A stretch of 64,000 bases of DNA from assembly GCA_017528375.1 (NCBI GenBank), contig JAFXOY010000065.1, positions 62,001-126,000 on the forward strand, given 5' to 3'. The notes under the pieces are model-generated. The model worked only from the letters and a program-made list of their open reading frames with translations. It had not been told where the DNA came from and ran no database searches. This DNA comes from Clostridia bacterium (GTDB lineage: Bacteria > Bacillota > Clostridia > TANB77 > CAG-508). Positions 44,752 to 55,326 of the stretch are shown here, in pieces (position 1 is the stretch's first letter; every line of letters begins with the position of its first letter). The position numbers and the translations under genes are program-made.

Positions 44752-45618
44752 TCAAAAGACTTTCTGCTGTTTTATGATTTGTAAGCCTTTTTCAAGGCCA
44801 ATGAAATCAAAAACTGTTCCATCGCTTGTAACACCATAACCAGGAATGTGGATTTTTTCTCTTTCAATATTATAAGGAGTATTGTATTTTTTCTTCTTAT
44901 AATTTGAATGCGAAGCTTCACCATTTTCAGCGTACACGTGCATATCGAAAGTGCGTACCTGAATTTCGAAACATTCTCCTCCTTTTTGACGGCGAAATAT
45001 AGCGTGAAGTGATTGATAACCATTCTTTTTTGGCGTAAGAATGTAGTCTTTAACACCAAATAGATATCTTGGATTTATTTGAGATTTTTTAGGAATTATG
45101 ATCCCGTTTGCATCATCGTTTAAATCCATAACGTTTTTAACAGTATCAGCTTCACAGAGAATATAGTTGGAATTACCATATTTAATTATGGAATTCATTA
45201 CGCTATAGCATAATTCAACTAATTCAGTTTGGGAGTAATTTCCGAAGATGAGAGTCCTGAAAGCAATTGTATCTCTGAGTGAATCAAGAGACTTATTCTC
45301 ATTGATATTTTTTACAATTTTGCGGTCAGTGCTTACAACGGATTTTATTCTTCCCTCAATAAGAAAGTTTAAATGAGGATATTCCTTACTTATTAAAAGA
45401 TATAAGGAATTAAAGTCTTTCTTAAGTTCCGCTAGATATTTCCGGTTAGTGATTTCTTTACAATATTGATCAAGCCTATTAGCGTGCAAAACACTATTCT
45501 CGTCAGCTCTTTTAATAAGAAGTTCTTTATACAATTCCAAAAATTTAGGAATTGAAGTACTTTTCTCGTCGTAAAGAGCTTTGTTGAATAATTCATTAGA
45601 TGTATACGTGTCTGACAT
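44752..45618 (-). CDS. Single-domain RelA/SpoT-like alarmone synthetase
   Basis: A 288-residue protein with the (p)ppGpp synthetase fold and no HD hydrolase domain. Motifs in order: EGRIKS (88-93), RDTIAFR (115-121) with Asp116 and Arg121, DYILTPKKNGYQSLH (191-205), and the active-site block EIQVRTFDMHVYAENGEASH (218-237). About 50 residues follow (245-288) that small RelP/RelQ enzymes lack. It has its own TTGACA/TATAAT promoter, AAGGAG site and terminator. No antitoxin-like gene is adjacent. It could make (p)ppGpp, or be a toxic or tRNA-modifying relative. Confidence 0.85.
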   Translation of the reverse strand: MSDTYTSNELFNKALYDEKSTSIPKFLELYKELLIKRADENSVLHANRLDQYCKEITNRKYLAELKKDFNSLYLLISKEYPHLNFLIEGRIKSVVSTDRKIVKNINENKSLDSLRDTIAFRTLIFGNYSQTELVELCYSVMNSIIKYGNSNYILCEADTVKNVMDLNDDANGIIIPKKSQINPRYLFGVKDYILTPKKNGYQSLHAIFRRQKGGECFEIQVRTFDMHVYAENGEASHSNYKKKKYNTPYNIEREKIHIPGYGVTSDGTVFDFIGLEKGLQIIKQQKVF

Positions 45619-45669
45619 TTGTTTTTCTCCTTTTGATTTTTATAAAATTATAGCTAAAAGCTACTCCTT

Positions 45670-45699
45670 ATTATACCATTTTTACTAATATTATGTCAA
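45670..45699 (-). promoter_or_regulatory. Promoter of the alarmone synthetase-like gene
   Basis: On the minus strand, consensus TTGACA, an 18-base spacer and consensus TATAAT. Confidence 0.75.
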
Positions 45700-45718
45700 A
45701 TAAGGCAAAATTTGACAT
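45693..45718. promoter_or_regulatory. Inverted repeat spanning both divergent -35 boxes
   Basis: ATGTCAAAT (45693-45701) and ATTTGACAT (45710-45718) form a perfect 9-bp inverted repeat with an 8-base spacer. Each arm contains one of the two divergent TTGACA boxes. Confidence 0.5.
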
Positions 45719-45740
45719 TTTACATAAAATACAATAATAT
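45712..45740 (+). promoter_or_regulatory. Promoter of whiA
   Basis: TTGACA and TAATAT are 17 bases apart, 33 bases before the whiA start codon. Confidence 0.65.
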
Positions 45741-45772
45741 TATTGTATAGATTAAAAAAGGAGGGTGGCTAA

Positions 45773-46657
45773 GTGTCATTTTCAAAAAATATAAAAGAAG
45801 AATTAAGTAAAATTAGTAATTTAGCCAATAAAGATATAGTTAAAGCAGAATTAATTGGATATTTGATAACAAACAACATAGATATAAAAAACAATAAAAT
45901 AAAATATTCAACTGAAAGTCAATATAATATAAATAGATTTGCTAAGCTTTTAAATAATGTAAATATATCAAAATATGAAATAGATATTCAAGGGAAAATT
46001 TTTTCTATTACATTAAAAGAACAACTAGATTTTAATGAGATTGATATTATTGATTCTAAAATTGTTATTAATGAAAAAACTAAAAAATTTTGTAACAATG
46101 AAAATCTTGAAAAAGCTATAATAAGAGGTAGTTTTTTAGGTAGTGGATCAATTAATAATCCGGAAAAAATATATCATATGGAAATTATATATAGTTGTGA
46201 AAAAAATGTGGATTATATATTAGAAATTTTAAGTAAATATGATATTAATATAAAAAAATTAAATTCTACTGCATATATGAAAGACGGAGAAGAGATTTCT
46301 AAATTTTTAGCTTTTATTGGTGCAAGTTCTGCAGTTTTGAAATTTGAAGAAATACGAGTAATCAGAGATATGAGAAATAATGTTAATAGATTAGTTAATT
46401 GCGAAACTGCTAATCTTAACAAAACAATAAATGCAGCTTTAAAGCAAATTGAAGATATAAAATTTATAAAGAAAATGAAAAAATTTAATGAATTACCACA
46501 AAATGTTCAAGAAGTAGCAAACTTGAGATTAGAAAATCCTGACATACCACTTGCGGAGCTAGGGAAAATGCTTTCAACGCCAGTTGGAAAGTCAGGTGTT
46601 AATTATAGATTAAAGGTTATTAGCAATTTTGCAGAAGAACTAAGAATGTCCCACTAG
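45773..46657 (+). CDS. whiA: DNA-binding protein WhiA
   Basis: A 294-residue protein with an N-terminal degenerate LAGLIDADG homing-endonuclease fold (IRGSFLGSGSINNPEKIYH) and a C-terminal HTH (RLENPDIPLAELGKMLSTPVGKSGVNYRL). In Gram-positives WhiA supports cell division and chromosome segregation, and sporulation in Streptomyces. The start is GTG after AAGGAGGG. The usual neighbours rapZ and yvcK are absent. The TAG stop lies inside a small GTCCC..GGGAC hairpin. Confidence 0.95.
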   Translation: MSFSKNIKEELSKISNLANKDIVKAELIGYLITNNIDIKNNKIKYSTESQYNINRFAKLLNNVNISKYEIDIQGKIFSITLKEQLDFNEIDIIDSKIVINEKTKKFCNNENLEKAIIRGSFLGSGSINNPEKIYHMEIIYSCEKNVDYILEILSKYDINIKKLNSTAYMKDGEEISKFLAFIGASSAVLKFEEIRVIRDMRNNVNRLVNCETANLNKTINAALKQIEDIKFIKKMKKFNELPQNVQEVANLRLENPDIPLAELGKMLSTPVGKSGVNYRLKVISNFAEELRMSH

Positions 46658-46671
46658 GGACGTTTCTTTTT
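46645..46671 (+). terminator. GGGAC hairpin at the end of whiA
   Basis: AATGTCCC/GGGACGTT with a 4-base loop that includes most of the whiA stop codon, followed by TCTTTTT. Confidence 0.65.
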
Positions 46672-46692
46672 ATAACAAAAAGGGGAGAAACA

Positions 46693-47829
46693 ATGAAAAA
46701 TATAGGAATATATGTACACATACCATTCTGTAAGCAAAAATGTAAATATTGTGATTTTATTTCTTTTCAATGTATGGAAGATAAATTTGAAGAATATTTT
46801 AAGTGTCTAATAAAAGAAATTGAGAATAAATCAGAAGAAATGATAGATGAAATTGATACAATATATATAGGCGGTGGAACACCATCAATTGTTCCTACTG
46901 AGTATATTGAGCAAGTTCTTAAAGAAATCTTTCGCAAATATAAAGTTTCAAAAAATGCTGAAATAACTATTGAGGTTAATCCAGGTACTGTTGATGAAGA
47001 AAAATTGAAAAAGTATTTGTCAATTGGTATTAATAGGCTAAGCATTGGCTTACAATCTACTAATGATAAATTGCTTAAAATGTTAGGTAGAGTGCATACG
47101 TATAAAGAATTTGAAGATGTATTTGAAAAAGCAAGAAATGTTGGATTTAAAAATATAAATGTTGATTTAATGATTGGCTTACCAAATCAAACAACCGAAG
47201 ATGTAGATGAATCTTTAGAAAAGATAATAGATAAAAATCCAGAACATATTTCGGTCTATTCACTAATTATTGAAGAAAACACTAATATGTTTGATTTGAT
47301 AAATGAAGGAATTTTGGAATTACCAAGCGAAGATTTGGAAAGAAAAATGTATTGGAGAGTTAAGGAAACTCTTGAACTAAATGGTTATAACCATTATGAG
47401 ATTTCTAATTTTTCTAAAGTTGGCTTTGAATCTAAACATAATATGAATTGTTGGAATCAACATGAATACCTTGGATTTGGCGTTGCTGCACATTCTTATT
47501 TTGATGGGATGAGATATTCAAACATCAATGATTTAAAACAATATATTGAGAATTTCATAAATGAAGAAGCGGTTTATAATGTGGTTTTCCATGAAAAACA
47601 AGACAAAGAAGAAATGATGAAAGAATATATGATATTAGGCCTAAGAAAAATTGAAGGAGTAAAAATAAGCAATTTTAAAAATAAATTTGTAGATAATCCT
47701 TTATATGTTTTTAGAAATGAATTAGAAAAATTAACAAAAAATGATTTACTTGAAATAGATGAGGATGTAATTAAATTAACTAAAAAAGGATTAGATTTTG
47801 CAAATATGGTTTGGATAGAATTTGTATAG
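46693..47829 (+). CDS. hemW: Radical SAM heme chaperone HemW-like protein
   Basis: A 378-residue radical SAM protein with YVHIPFCKQKCKYCDF (Cys13, Cys17, Cys20), GGGTPS and a C-terminal HemN-type domain with NCWNQHEYLGFGVAAHSY. HemW homologs bind heme and deliver it; the family was long mis-annotated as coproporphyrinogen oxidase. The CxxxCxxC without the fourth HemN cysteine favours HemW. ATG follows AAGGGGAG. It commonly lies just ahead of hrcA in Bacillota, as here. Confidence 0.95.
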   Translation: MKNIGIYVHIPFCKQKCKYCDFISFQCMEDKFEEYFKCLIKEIENKSEEMIDEIDTIYIGGGTPSIVPTEYIEQVLKEIFRKYKVSKNAEITIEVNPGTVDEEKLKKYLSIGINRLSIGLQSTNDKLLKMLGRVHTYKEFEDVFEKARNVGFKNINVDLMIGLPNQTTEDVDESLEKIIDKNPEHISVYSLIIEENTNMFDLINEGILELPSEDLERKMYWRVKETLELNGYNHYEISNFSKVGFESKHNMNCWNQHEYLGFGVAAHSYFDGMRYSNINDLKQYIENFINEEAVYNVVFHEKQDKEEMMKEYMILGLRKIEGVKISNFKNKFVDNPLYVFRNELEKLTKNDLLEIDEDVIKLTKKGLDFANMVWIEFV

Positions 47830-47837
47830 TAAAATGG

Positions 47838-47866
47838 TTGATATTTTCAGTAAAAAGGTATATAAT
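47838..47866 (+). promoter_or_regulatory. Promoter of a 55-residue membrane peptide
   Basis: TTGATA, a 17-base spacer and consensus TATAAT. Confidence 0.7.
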
Positions 47867-47924
47867 TAATATACATTTTTTTAAATATACCCTGTATAAA
47901 TAATTTTAGAAGGGAATGATTTTG

Positions 47925-48092
47925 ATGAAAATATTTTTGCCTATATTACTTGGTGTTGGTTTACTCTATTTAGCTTTTATGGCAGTGTTTATGGTTTATC
48001 TTTTTGCTACAGTTATTATAGAGAAAATAAAAAAAAGAAAACAGGCAAATGAAAAAATCAAAAAAATTAGCAAATAATATTGACATTTGCTA
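47925..48092 (+). CDS. 55-residue single-helix membrane peptide
   Basis: MKIFLPILLGVGLLYLAFMA begins a hydrophobic helix of about 30 residues, followed by a strongly basic tail (IEKIKKRKQANEKIKKLANN) ending at TAA 48092. AAGGGA lies before the ATG and a good promoter about 60 bases upstream, so expression is plausible. The end of the gene overlaps the -35 box of the hrcA promoter. Family not recognised. Confidence 0.6.
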
Positions 48093-48107
48093 ACTAAGGG
48101 TATATTA
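48079..48107 (+). promoter_or_regulatory. Promoter of the hrcA-grpE-dnaK operon
   Basis: TTGACA and TATTAT are separated by 17 bases, immediately before the CIRCE element. Confidence 0.8.
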
Positions 48108-48108
48108 T

Positions 48109-48135
48109 ATTAGCAGTCTCGAATAAAGATTGCTA
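48109..48135. promoter_or_regulatory. CIRCE operator (HrcA binding site)
   Basis: TTAGCAGTC, nine bases, then GATTGCTAA. The consensus is TTAGCACTC-N9-GAGTGCTAA, so each half differs at one position. It sits at the transcription start, the usual place for HrcA repression. The following T run also makes it terminator-like. Confidence 0.88.
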
Positions 48136-48229
48136 ATTTTTTTATATAAAATACATAAAAAGTCAAACATTTAAGATAATATAAAAAGAAATTATATTGT
48201 AAAAATTCACTAAAAAAGAGGTGAAAGGT

Positions 48230-49240
48230 TTGCTAAATGATAGAAAAAAACGTATATTACAAGCTATAGTAGATGAATATGTTGATACCGCAGAGCCAGT
48301 AAGTTCAGGAGCTATTTCGCAAAAACATGGTATTGATTTTAGTAGTGCAACAATAAGAAATGAAATGGCTGAGCTTGAAAAAGAAGGATACTTAGACAAA
48401 GTTCATACATCAAGTGGAAGGGTTCCTTCAGCAAAAGGCTATAGATTGTATGTTGATGAGTTATTAAAAGAACAAAACTTATCATTAGAAGAAACAAAAT
48501 ATATCAAAGACAAACTTGAAATTAAAGTTAATGAAATTGAGGAATTAACTAAAATAACAACAAATACTTTATCTGAAATTACTCATTACACAACTGTTGC
48601 AATTGGACCTAAAAATACAGATCAATTAATTGAAGAAATTAAATTTGTTCTACTAGGAACAAGAATGCTTATGTGTGTAATAATTACAGATAGTGGTTTA
48701 GTAAAAGAAGCAATAATAAAATTTGATGAAGATATAAGAGAAGAACAAGTTCAAAACCTAAATAATATCTTTAATGCAAAATTAAAAGGAAAACCTTTTG
48801 AAAAAATTGATAAGCCACTTGAAGAATATATTTTTTCTGAACTTAATTACAGTATTGAGGTTATTAAAACAATAATTGAGCAAATTAATAAAGTTATTGA
48901 GGAAGAAGAAAAAATTTATTATGAAGGAGCAAACAAAGTATTTGAACAACCAGAATTTCAAGATGTTCAAATGACAAGAAACTTCCTAAACATTTTGGAT
49001 AAAAGAGATCTTGTTGCAGATTTATTAAATTCAGAATTCACAGACGACATCAATGTATATATTGGTGATGAAAATGATGAAGATGGATTAAAAGATTTCA
49101 GTGTTATTACTTTTAAGCAGAAAATAAATGACAAAGAAATGGGAACTATAGGAATTATAGGACCTAAAAGAATGGATTATTCAAAAGTCATTTCTGTTAT
49201 GAAATATATAAAAGGTTTAATGGGAAATGGGGGGAAGTAG
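48230..49240 (+). CDS. hrcA: Heat-inducible transcription repressor HrcA
   Basis: A 336-residue repressor that binds CIRCE and is folded by GroE or by chaperone availability. The N-terminal winged helix is LLNDRKKRILQAIVDEYVDT with FSSATIRNEMAELEKEGYLD; the C-terminal dimerisation domain ends in DYSKVISVMKYIKGLM. TTG 48230 gives the canonical MLNDRKK start, 6 bases after AGAGGTG; the in-frame GTG at 48221 overlaps that site. It is first in hrcA-grpE-dnaK-dnaJ, controlling its own operon. Confidence 0.97.
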   Translation: MLNDRKKRILQAIVDEYVDTAEPVSSGAISQKHGIDFSSATIRNEMAELEKEGYLDKVHTSSGRVPSAKGYRLYVDELLKEQNLSLEETKYIKDKLEIKVNEIEELTKITTNTLSEITHYTTVAIGPKNTDQLIEEIKFVLLGTRMLMCVIITDSGLVKEAIIKFDEDIREEQVQNLNNIFNAKLKGKPFEKIDKPLEEYIFSELNYSIEVIKTIIEQINKVIEEEEKIYYEGANKVFEQPEFQDVQMTRNFLNILDKRDLVADLLNSEFTDDINVYIGDENDEDGLKDFSVITFKQKINDKEMGTIGIIGPKRMDYSKVISVMKYIKGLMGNGGK

Positions 49241-49243
49241 TTA

Positions 49244-49765
49244 ATGGATAAAGACTTAGCAGAAAATTTAGAACAAAATGAAGAAGCAAATAATGAAATA
49301 AACAATGAATTATTAAATGGCTTAAAACAAAAATTAGAGTCTCAAAAAGCAGAATTAGATGACAAAGATGACAGACTAAAAAGATTAATGGCTGAGTTTG
49401 ATAACTTCAAAAAAAGAAGTGCTAAAGAAAGAGAAAGTTTATATAATTCTTTACTTTCTGATATTGCAATTTCTTTATTACCAGTTATAGATAATTTAGA
49501 AAAAGCTGTAAGCGTTCAAACAGAAGATAATAACTATAAGGTTGGAGTAGAACTTGTTTTAAAACAATTTAAAGATGTTTTAAAAGCAAACGGAATTAAT
49601 GAAATTGAAGCTGTTGGTAAAACTTTTGATCCAGAGCTTCATGAAGCAGTAAGTTCTGTTGAAGATCCAGCATTAGGAGTTCAAGAGATAAAAGAAGAAT
49701 ATAGAAAAGGCTATATTATAGGCAACAAAGTTATTAGACATTCTTTAGTAGTTGTTGCTAATTAA
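49244..49765 (+). CDS. grpE: Nucleotide exchange factor GrpE
   Basis: A 173-residue factor that releases ADP from DnaK. An acidic N-terminus and long coiled coil (about 20-75, RLMAEFDNFKKRSAKERES) lead to a beta-wing domain with ELHEAVSSVEDP and YIIGNKVIRHSLVVV. It begins 3 bases after hrcA and lies 35 bases before dnaK. Confidence 0.97.
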   Translation: MDKDLAENLEQNEEANNEINNELLNGLKQKLESQKAELDDKDDRLKRLMAEFDNFKKRSAKERESLYNSLLSDIAISLLPVIDNLEKAVSVQTEDNNYKVGVELVLKQFKDVLKANGINEIEAVGKTFDPELHEAVSSVEDPALGVQEIKEEYRKGYIIGNKVIRHSLVVVAN

Positions 49766-49785
49766 AAAGGAAGTTTAAAATTTAA

Positions 49786-51640
<1,855 letters not shown>

Positions 51641-51642
<2 letters not shown>

Positions 51643-51915
51643 ATTTAATTTTTATAAAAATGACTTTTGGGGGATTAGCACCGAGAGAAAAAATTAATAA
51701 AAAATAAAAATTTTTGAAAACGTAATCTCCGGTTTCAACAGTTTCTAAAAGTTGCATCCTTGAGCCTCTCCGTAGAGGACGCTTACGCACCCTCAAGAGA
51801 TGCAATTTTAAGAAACTGTATGAATCCTCTGTTAACATTTTCAAAAATTTTTATTTTTTATTAATTCTTTTCTCCGAGAAACTTAGTAATGTCATTTTTA
51901 TATAAAATTAAATTT
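51641..51915. repeat. Large inverted repeat (275 bp) between dnaK and dnaJ
   Basis: The outer arms (AAATTTAATT..ATAAAAATGAC, then ATTAATAAAAAATAAAAAT) and the inner arms (CAGTTTCT.AAA.GTTGCATC, TTGAG) all pair across a centre near 51778 with an apex at CTCTCCGTAGAGG. It starts at the dnaK stop and covers nearly all of the 304-base gap. A few internal loops interrupt the pairing. Confidence 0.85.
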
Positions 51916-51946
51916 AATAAAATAGTAGAAAGAAAGGAAGAAAGAA

Positions 51947-53092
51947 ATGGCTCAGAAAAGAGATTATTATGAAGTATTGGGAGTTAGCAAGACTGCTACA
52001 GATGAGGAATTAAAAAAGGCTTATCGTAGATTAGCTAAAAAATATCATCCTGATGCTAATCCAGATAATAAAGAAGAGGCTGAGAAAAATTTTAAAGAAG
52101 TAAATGAAGCTTATGAAGTTTTGTCTGACGCTCAAAAGAGACGTATGTATTATCAATTTGGGCATGATGGACCTGCAGGTTTCGGAGGCGGAAATCCTGG
52201 TGGTGGATATTATTCATATTCAACTTCTGGTTTTAGTGGATTTGAGGACTTTGATTTAGGTGATATTTTCTCATCAATTTTTGGAGGATCTGGAAGAAGT
52301 AGTTCTAGAAGAAATAATGGTCCAATTAAAGGTGCTGATTTGAGATACAATCTTGATATTTCTTTTGAAGAAGCTTTTATGGGGGTTGAAAAGGAAATTA
52401 CTATTTCAAGAGATGAGACTTGTTCTCATTGCTCTGGAAGTGGTGCTAAGCCAGGTACTACTAGCGAAACTTGTAAGACTTGTGGTGGTACAGGTCAAGT
52501 TAGACATGTTCAAAATACAATTTTAGGTCAAATGCAAACTTCAAGAACTTGTTCAGATTGTCATGGTACAGGTAAGGTTATTAAGGAAGTTTGTGAAGTT
52601 TGTAAAGGAAAAGGTACTGTTAGAAAATTAGCCAAAATTAAGGTTAAAATTCCAGCAGGAATCGATACAGATCAATCCATTGTTTTAAGAGGTGAAGGTG
52701 AACCTGGAGTACGTGGGGGAGCAAAAGGTGATTTATACATAGTTGTTAGAATTAAAAAGCATAGTATTTATACTAGAAAAGGTACAACTGTTTACTGTAA
52801 TGTTCCAATTACATTTACACAAGCTACTCTAGGGGCAGAACTTGAAATTCCTATGGTAAATGGAACTAAGGAAAAGTTTAAAATTCCTGAAGGTACTCAA
52901 ACTGGTACAACATTTACTATTAAAGGAAAAGGATTTAAGAATATTAATACAAATAATAATGGTGATTTTGTATTTACTGTTAATGTTCAGGTTCCAAAAC
53001 GATTAAGTAAGGAGCAAAGAGAGTTGTTAACTCAACTTGCTAAGACTATGAATGAACAGCCTCCGATTAAGAAGAGAGGGATTTTTGGGTAA
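51947..53092 (+). CDS. dnaJ: Chaperone DnaJ (Hsp40)
   Basis: A 381-residue type I Hsp40 co-chaperone. The J domain has [10 protein letters not shown] (HPD motif), followed by a Gly/Phe-rich linker (about 75-120), four zinc-binding repeats ([32 protein letters not shown]) and two substrate-binding barrels. ATG follows GAAAGGAAG. It is flanked on both sides by large inverted repeats, so its expression from the CIRCE promoter may be modulated. Confidence 0.98.
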   Translation: MAQKRDYYEVLGVSKTATDEELKKAYRRLAKKYHPDANPDNKEEAEKNFKEVNEAYEVLSDAQKRRMYYQFGHDGPAGFGGGNPGGGYYSYSTSGFSGFEDFDLGDIFSSIFGGSGRSSSRRNNGPIKGADLRYNLDISFEEAFMGVEKEITISRDETCSHCSGSGAKPGTTSETCKTCGGTGQVRHVQNTILGQMQTSRTCSDCHGTGKVIKEVCEVCKGKGTVRKLAKIKVKIPAGIDTDQSIVLRGEGEPGVRGGAKGDLYIVVRIKKHSIYTRKGTTVYCNVPITFTQATLGAELEIPMVNGTKEKFKIPEGTQTGTTFTIKGKGFKNINTNNNGDFVFTVNVQVPKRLSKEQRELLTQLAKTMNEQPPIKKRGIFG

Positions 53093-53108
53093 TGTTCTAA
53101 AATAATCC

Positions 53109-53365
53109 GCCTGAACTAAAGAATGATGTGGTTCAGAGTGGAATATATAATGCTTTAAAAATGTTTCCCAACAGCGCACAGAGAGTAATAATTCCTGGGC
53201 GAGTTGATTTAGTTGCTGTATGGCTGTGGGAAAGTTTGATAATTATTTAATTTTTGTTGTGGTCTGGGGAATTATAACTCTCTGTAGCTAGTCGGTCCCC
53301 ACTTAAGCCACATTTTTAAAGTATTATATATTCCACTCTGAACCACATCATTCTTTAGTTCAGGC
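53109..53365. repeat. Large inverted repeat (257 bp) after dnaJ
   Basis: 55-bp arms (53109-53163 and 53311-53365, beginning GCCTGAACTAAAGAATGATG) are identical except for one base. The 147-base middle contains a second pair, CAGAGAGTAATAATTCC with GGAATTATAACTCTCTG. No reading frame in it looks real. The rest of 53093-53502 holds the pyk promoter. Confidence 0.88.
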
Positions 53366-53426
53366 TACTCTAAAGACGGGAGTGTTATAAAATTGTAAAA
53401 TTTTGTTAAAAAATTACTAAAAAATA

Positions 53427-53455
53427 TTGATTTTATGCGTATAATTTTGTATAAT
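53427..53455 (+). promoter_or_regulatory. Promoter of pyk
   Basis: TTGATT and consensus TATAAT are 17 bases apart. Confidence 0.7.
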
Positions 53456-53502
53456 TATGTTTATGTTAATGTTAAATAAAAAAAATAGAAGGAGATGTTT
53501 TT

Positions 53503-54909
53503 ATGAAAAAAACAAAAATTATATGTAGTATAGGACCATCTAGTACACCACCAGAAATAATGAGTAAAATGGTTGAAGCTGGAATGAACGTAGCTCGTAT
53601 TAACATGTCACATGCTACACCAGAAGAAAAAATAGCTGTTGTTGCATCAGTTAAAGAAGTTAGAAAAATGACAGGAAAAAATATAGCTATTTTATTTGAT
53701 ACAAAAGGACCAGAATTTAGAAATGGAATGCTTGAAAATGATGAAATCAACTTAGTTGAAGGAAAAACAATTAGGGTTGTTAAAGAAAATGTTTTAGGAA
53801 ATGAAGAAAGATTTTCAGTTAACTATCCACAAGCAATTGATAAATTACAAGTTGGTTCAACAATTTTATTAGAAAATGGATTAATGAAAATTGAAGTTAT
53901 TTCTGTTGAAGAAGACGGTGTAACTTGTAAAGTTATAAATGGAGGAGTTTTAGGAAACAAGAAGAGCTTAAATGTTCCAGGTGTTAACTTAAACATTCCA
54001 TTTATCAATGATATAGATAGAGAAGATATAATTTATGCATGTGAACACGAAGGTGATTATTTAGCAGCTTCTTTCGTATCTTGTGCACAAGACGTTTTAG
54101 ATGCAAGAGAAATTTTAAAACAATGTGGTAGAGAAGATATGAAAATTATATCTAAAATTGAAAGTGCAAGAGGAATTGAAAACTTAGATGAAATTATTGC
54201 AGTTACTGATGGTATCATGGTAGCTCGTGGTGATTTAGGTGTTGAAGTTCCAATGCAAGCTTTACCAAAATATCAAAAATTAATGATTGAAAAATGTAGA
54301 GAACAAGGTAAATTTGTTGTTGTTGCTACAGAAATGTTAGAATCAATGAAGAAAAGTGCAAGACCAACAAGAGCTGAAGTTTCAGATGTTGCTAACGCAG
54401 TATTAGATGGAACAGATGCAGTTATGTTATCAGGAGAAACAACAGTTGGTAAATTCCCAATTGAAGTTGTAACTTTCATGGCTAACATTTGTGAAGAAAC
54501 AGAAAGTTATTATGATTATGATTGCCCATTTGATTCTGATAGAGAACCATCTATAACAGAGACAATTGCAAATAGCGTATTTAGTGCATCAAGAGTATTA
54601 GATGTAAAAGCTATTGTTGCTTCTACAGAATCAGGAGAAACAGCAAGACGTATTAGTAATTTAAAACCAGAATGCCCAATTTTAGCTGCTACACCAACAG
54701 AAGATGTTGCACATAAATTAGCTGCATGCTATGGTGTTTATCCAGTTATAGTTCCAAATTTAACAAATACAGATGAAATGATTGCATCTGTAAAAGCAAA
54801 AGCTATAGAAGCATTAAACTTACAAAAAGGTGATAAAATTATTATTACTGGTGGTTTCCCAAAATGTGGACAACATTTAACAAACTTAATGAAAATTGAA
54901 GAAATTTAA
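53503..54909 (+). CDS. pyk: Pyruvate kinase
   Basis: This enzyme transfers phosphate from PEP to ADP in the last step of glycolysis. It has 468 residues: TKIICSIGPSSTPPEI, NMSHATPEEK, LFDTKGPEFRNG, the active-site block KIISKIESARGIENLDEII, then MVARGDLGVEVP and ATEMLESM. It lacks the C-terminal PEP-utiliser extension that Bacillus Pyk carries. ATG follows GAAGGAGA. pfkA is not adjacent; the gene stands alone between its promoter and terminator. Confidence 0.98.
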   Translation: MKKTKIICSIGPSSTPPEIMSKMVEAGMNVARINMSHATPEEKIAVVASVKEVRKMTGKNIAILFDTKGPEFRNGMLENDEINLVEGKTIRVVKENVLGNEERFSVNYPQAIDKLQVGSTILLENGLMKIEVISVEEDGVTCKVINGGVLGNKKSLNVPGVNLNIPFINDIDREDIIYACEHEGDYLAASFVSCAQDVLDAREILKQCGREDMKIISKIESARGIENLDEIIAVTDGIMVARGDLGVEVPMQALPKYQKLMIEKCREQGKFVVVATEMLESMKKSARPTRAEVSDVANAVLDGTDAVMLSGETTVGKFPIEVVTFMANICEETESYYDYDCPFDSDREPSITETIANSVFSASRVLDVKAIVASTESGETARRISNLKPECPILAATPTEDVAHKLAACYGVYPVIVPNLTNTDEMIASVKAKAIEALNLQKGDKIIITGGFPKCGQHLTNLMKIEEI

Positions 54910-54920
54910 TTTTAATAAAA

Positions 54921-54960
54921 AATCCGTTCAAGTAGTTAAAGCTTGGACGGACTTTTTTTA
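54921..54960 (+). terminator. pyk terminator
   Basis: TCCGTTCAAG pairs with CTTGGACGGA (one G-T), 9-base loop, then a run of T. Confidence 0.85.
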
Positions 54961-55031
54961 CCTAAATAGAATAAATTTTGTAAAACTGCATATTATATTT
55001 TAGAGAATATGTTTATTTAGGAGAATATAGT

Positions 55032-55310
55032 ATGTCATATGAATATGAAAAAGAGGGGAATCCAATTAAGGATAAAAGTGAAAGCGAGAAAAGGTTAGAA
55101 TTAGTTATTAGTGTTATAAAAACAAGAAAAGATTTAGAAAATGCTATAAAAAATTATGAATTTGCTGAAGATAATTTAATAGATTATTTTTTATATGAAA
55201 TAAAAGCAAATCAATCAAAATTAGATTATTTAATTAAGAAAGCTAAAAAGCAGGGAGTTGAGTTAGATTTGGCAAGTTCATTCATATTAAAAAATAAAAA
55301 AGTTATATAG
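55032..55310 (+). CDS. yaaL: DUF2508 (YaaL-like) protein
   Basis: A 92-residue helical protein. The segment LIDYFLYEIKANQSKLDYLIKKAKKQGVE matches the DUF2508/YaaL family of spore-forming Bacillota, which lies between recR and bofA. Here recR is missing but bofA follows after 16 bases. ATG follows TTAGGAG. Function is unknown. Confidence 0.85.
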   Translation: MSYEYEKEGNPIKDKSESEKRLELVISVIKTRKDLENAIKNYEFAEDNLIDYFLYEIKANQSKLDYLIKKAKKQGVELDLASSFILKNKKVI

Positions 55311-55326
55311 TTAAGGTGGAGTAAAT

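Noticed and set aside
53093..53426. Coding gene in the dnaJ-pyk gap
   Set aside because: The region is dominated by a 257-bp inverted repeat; no frame with a ribosome site is present.
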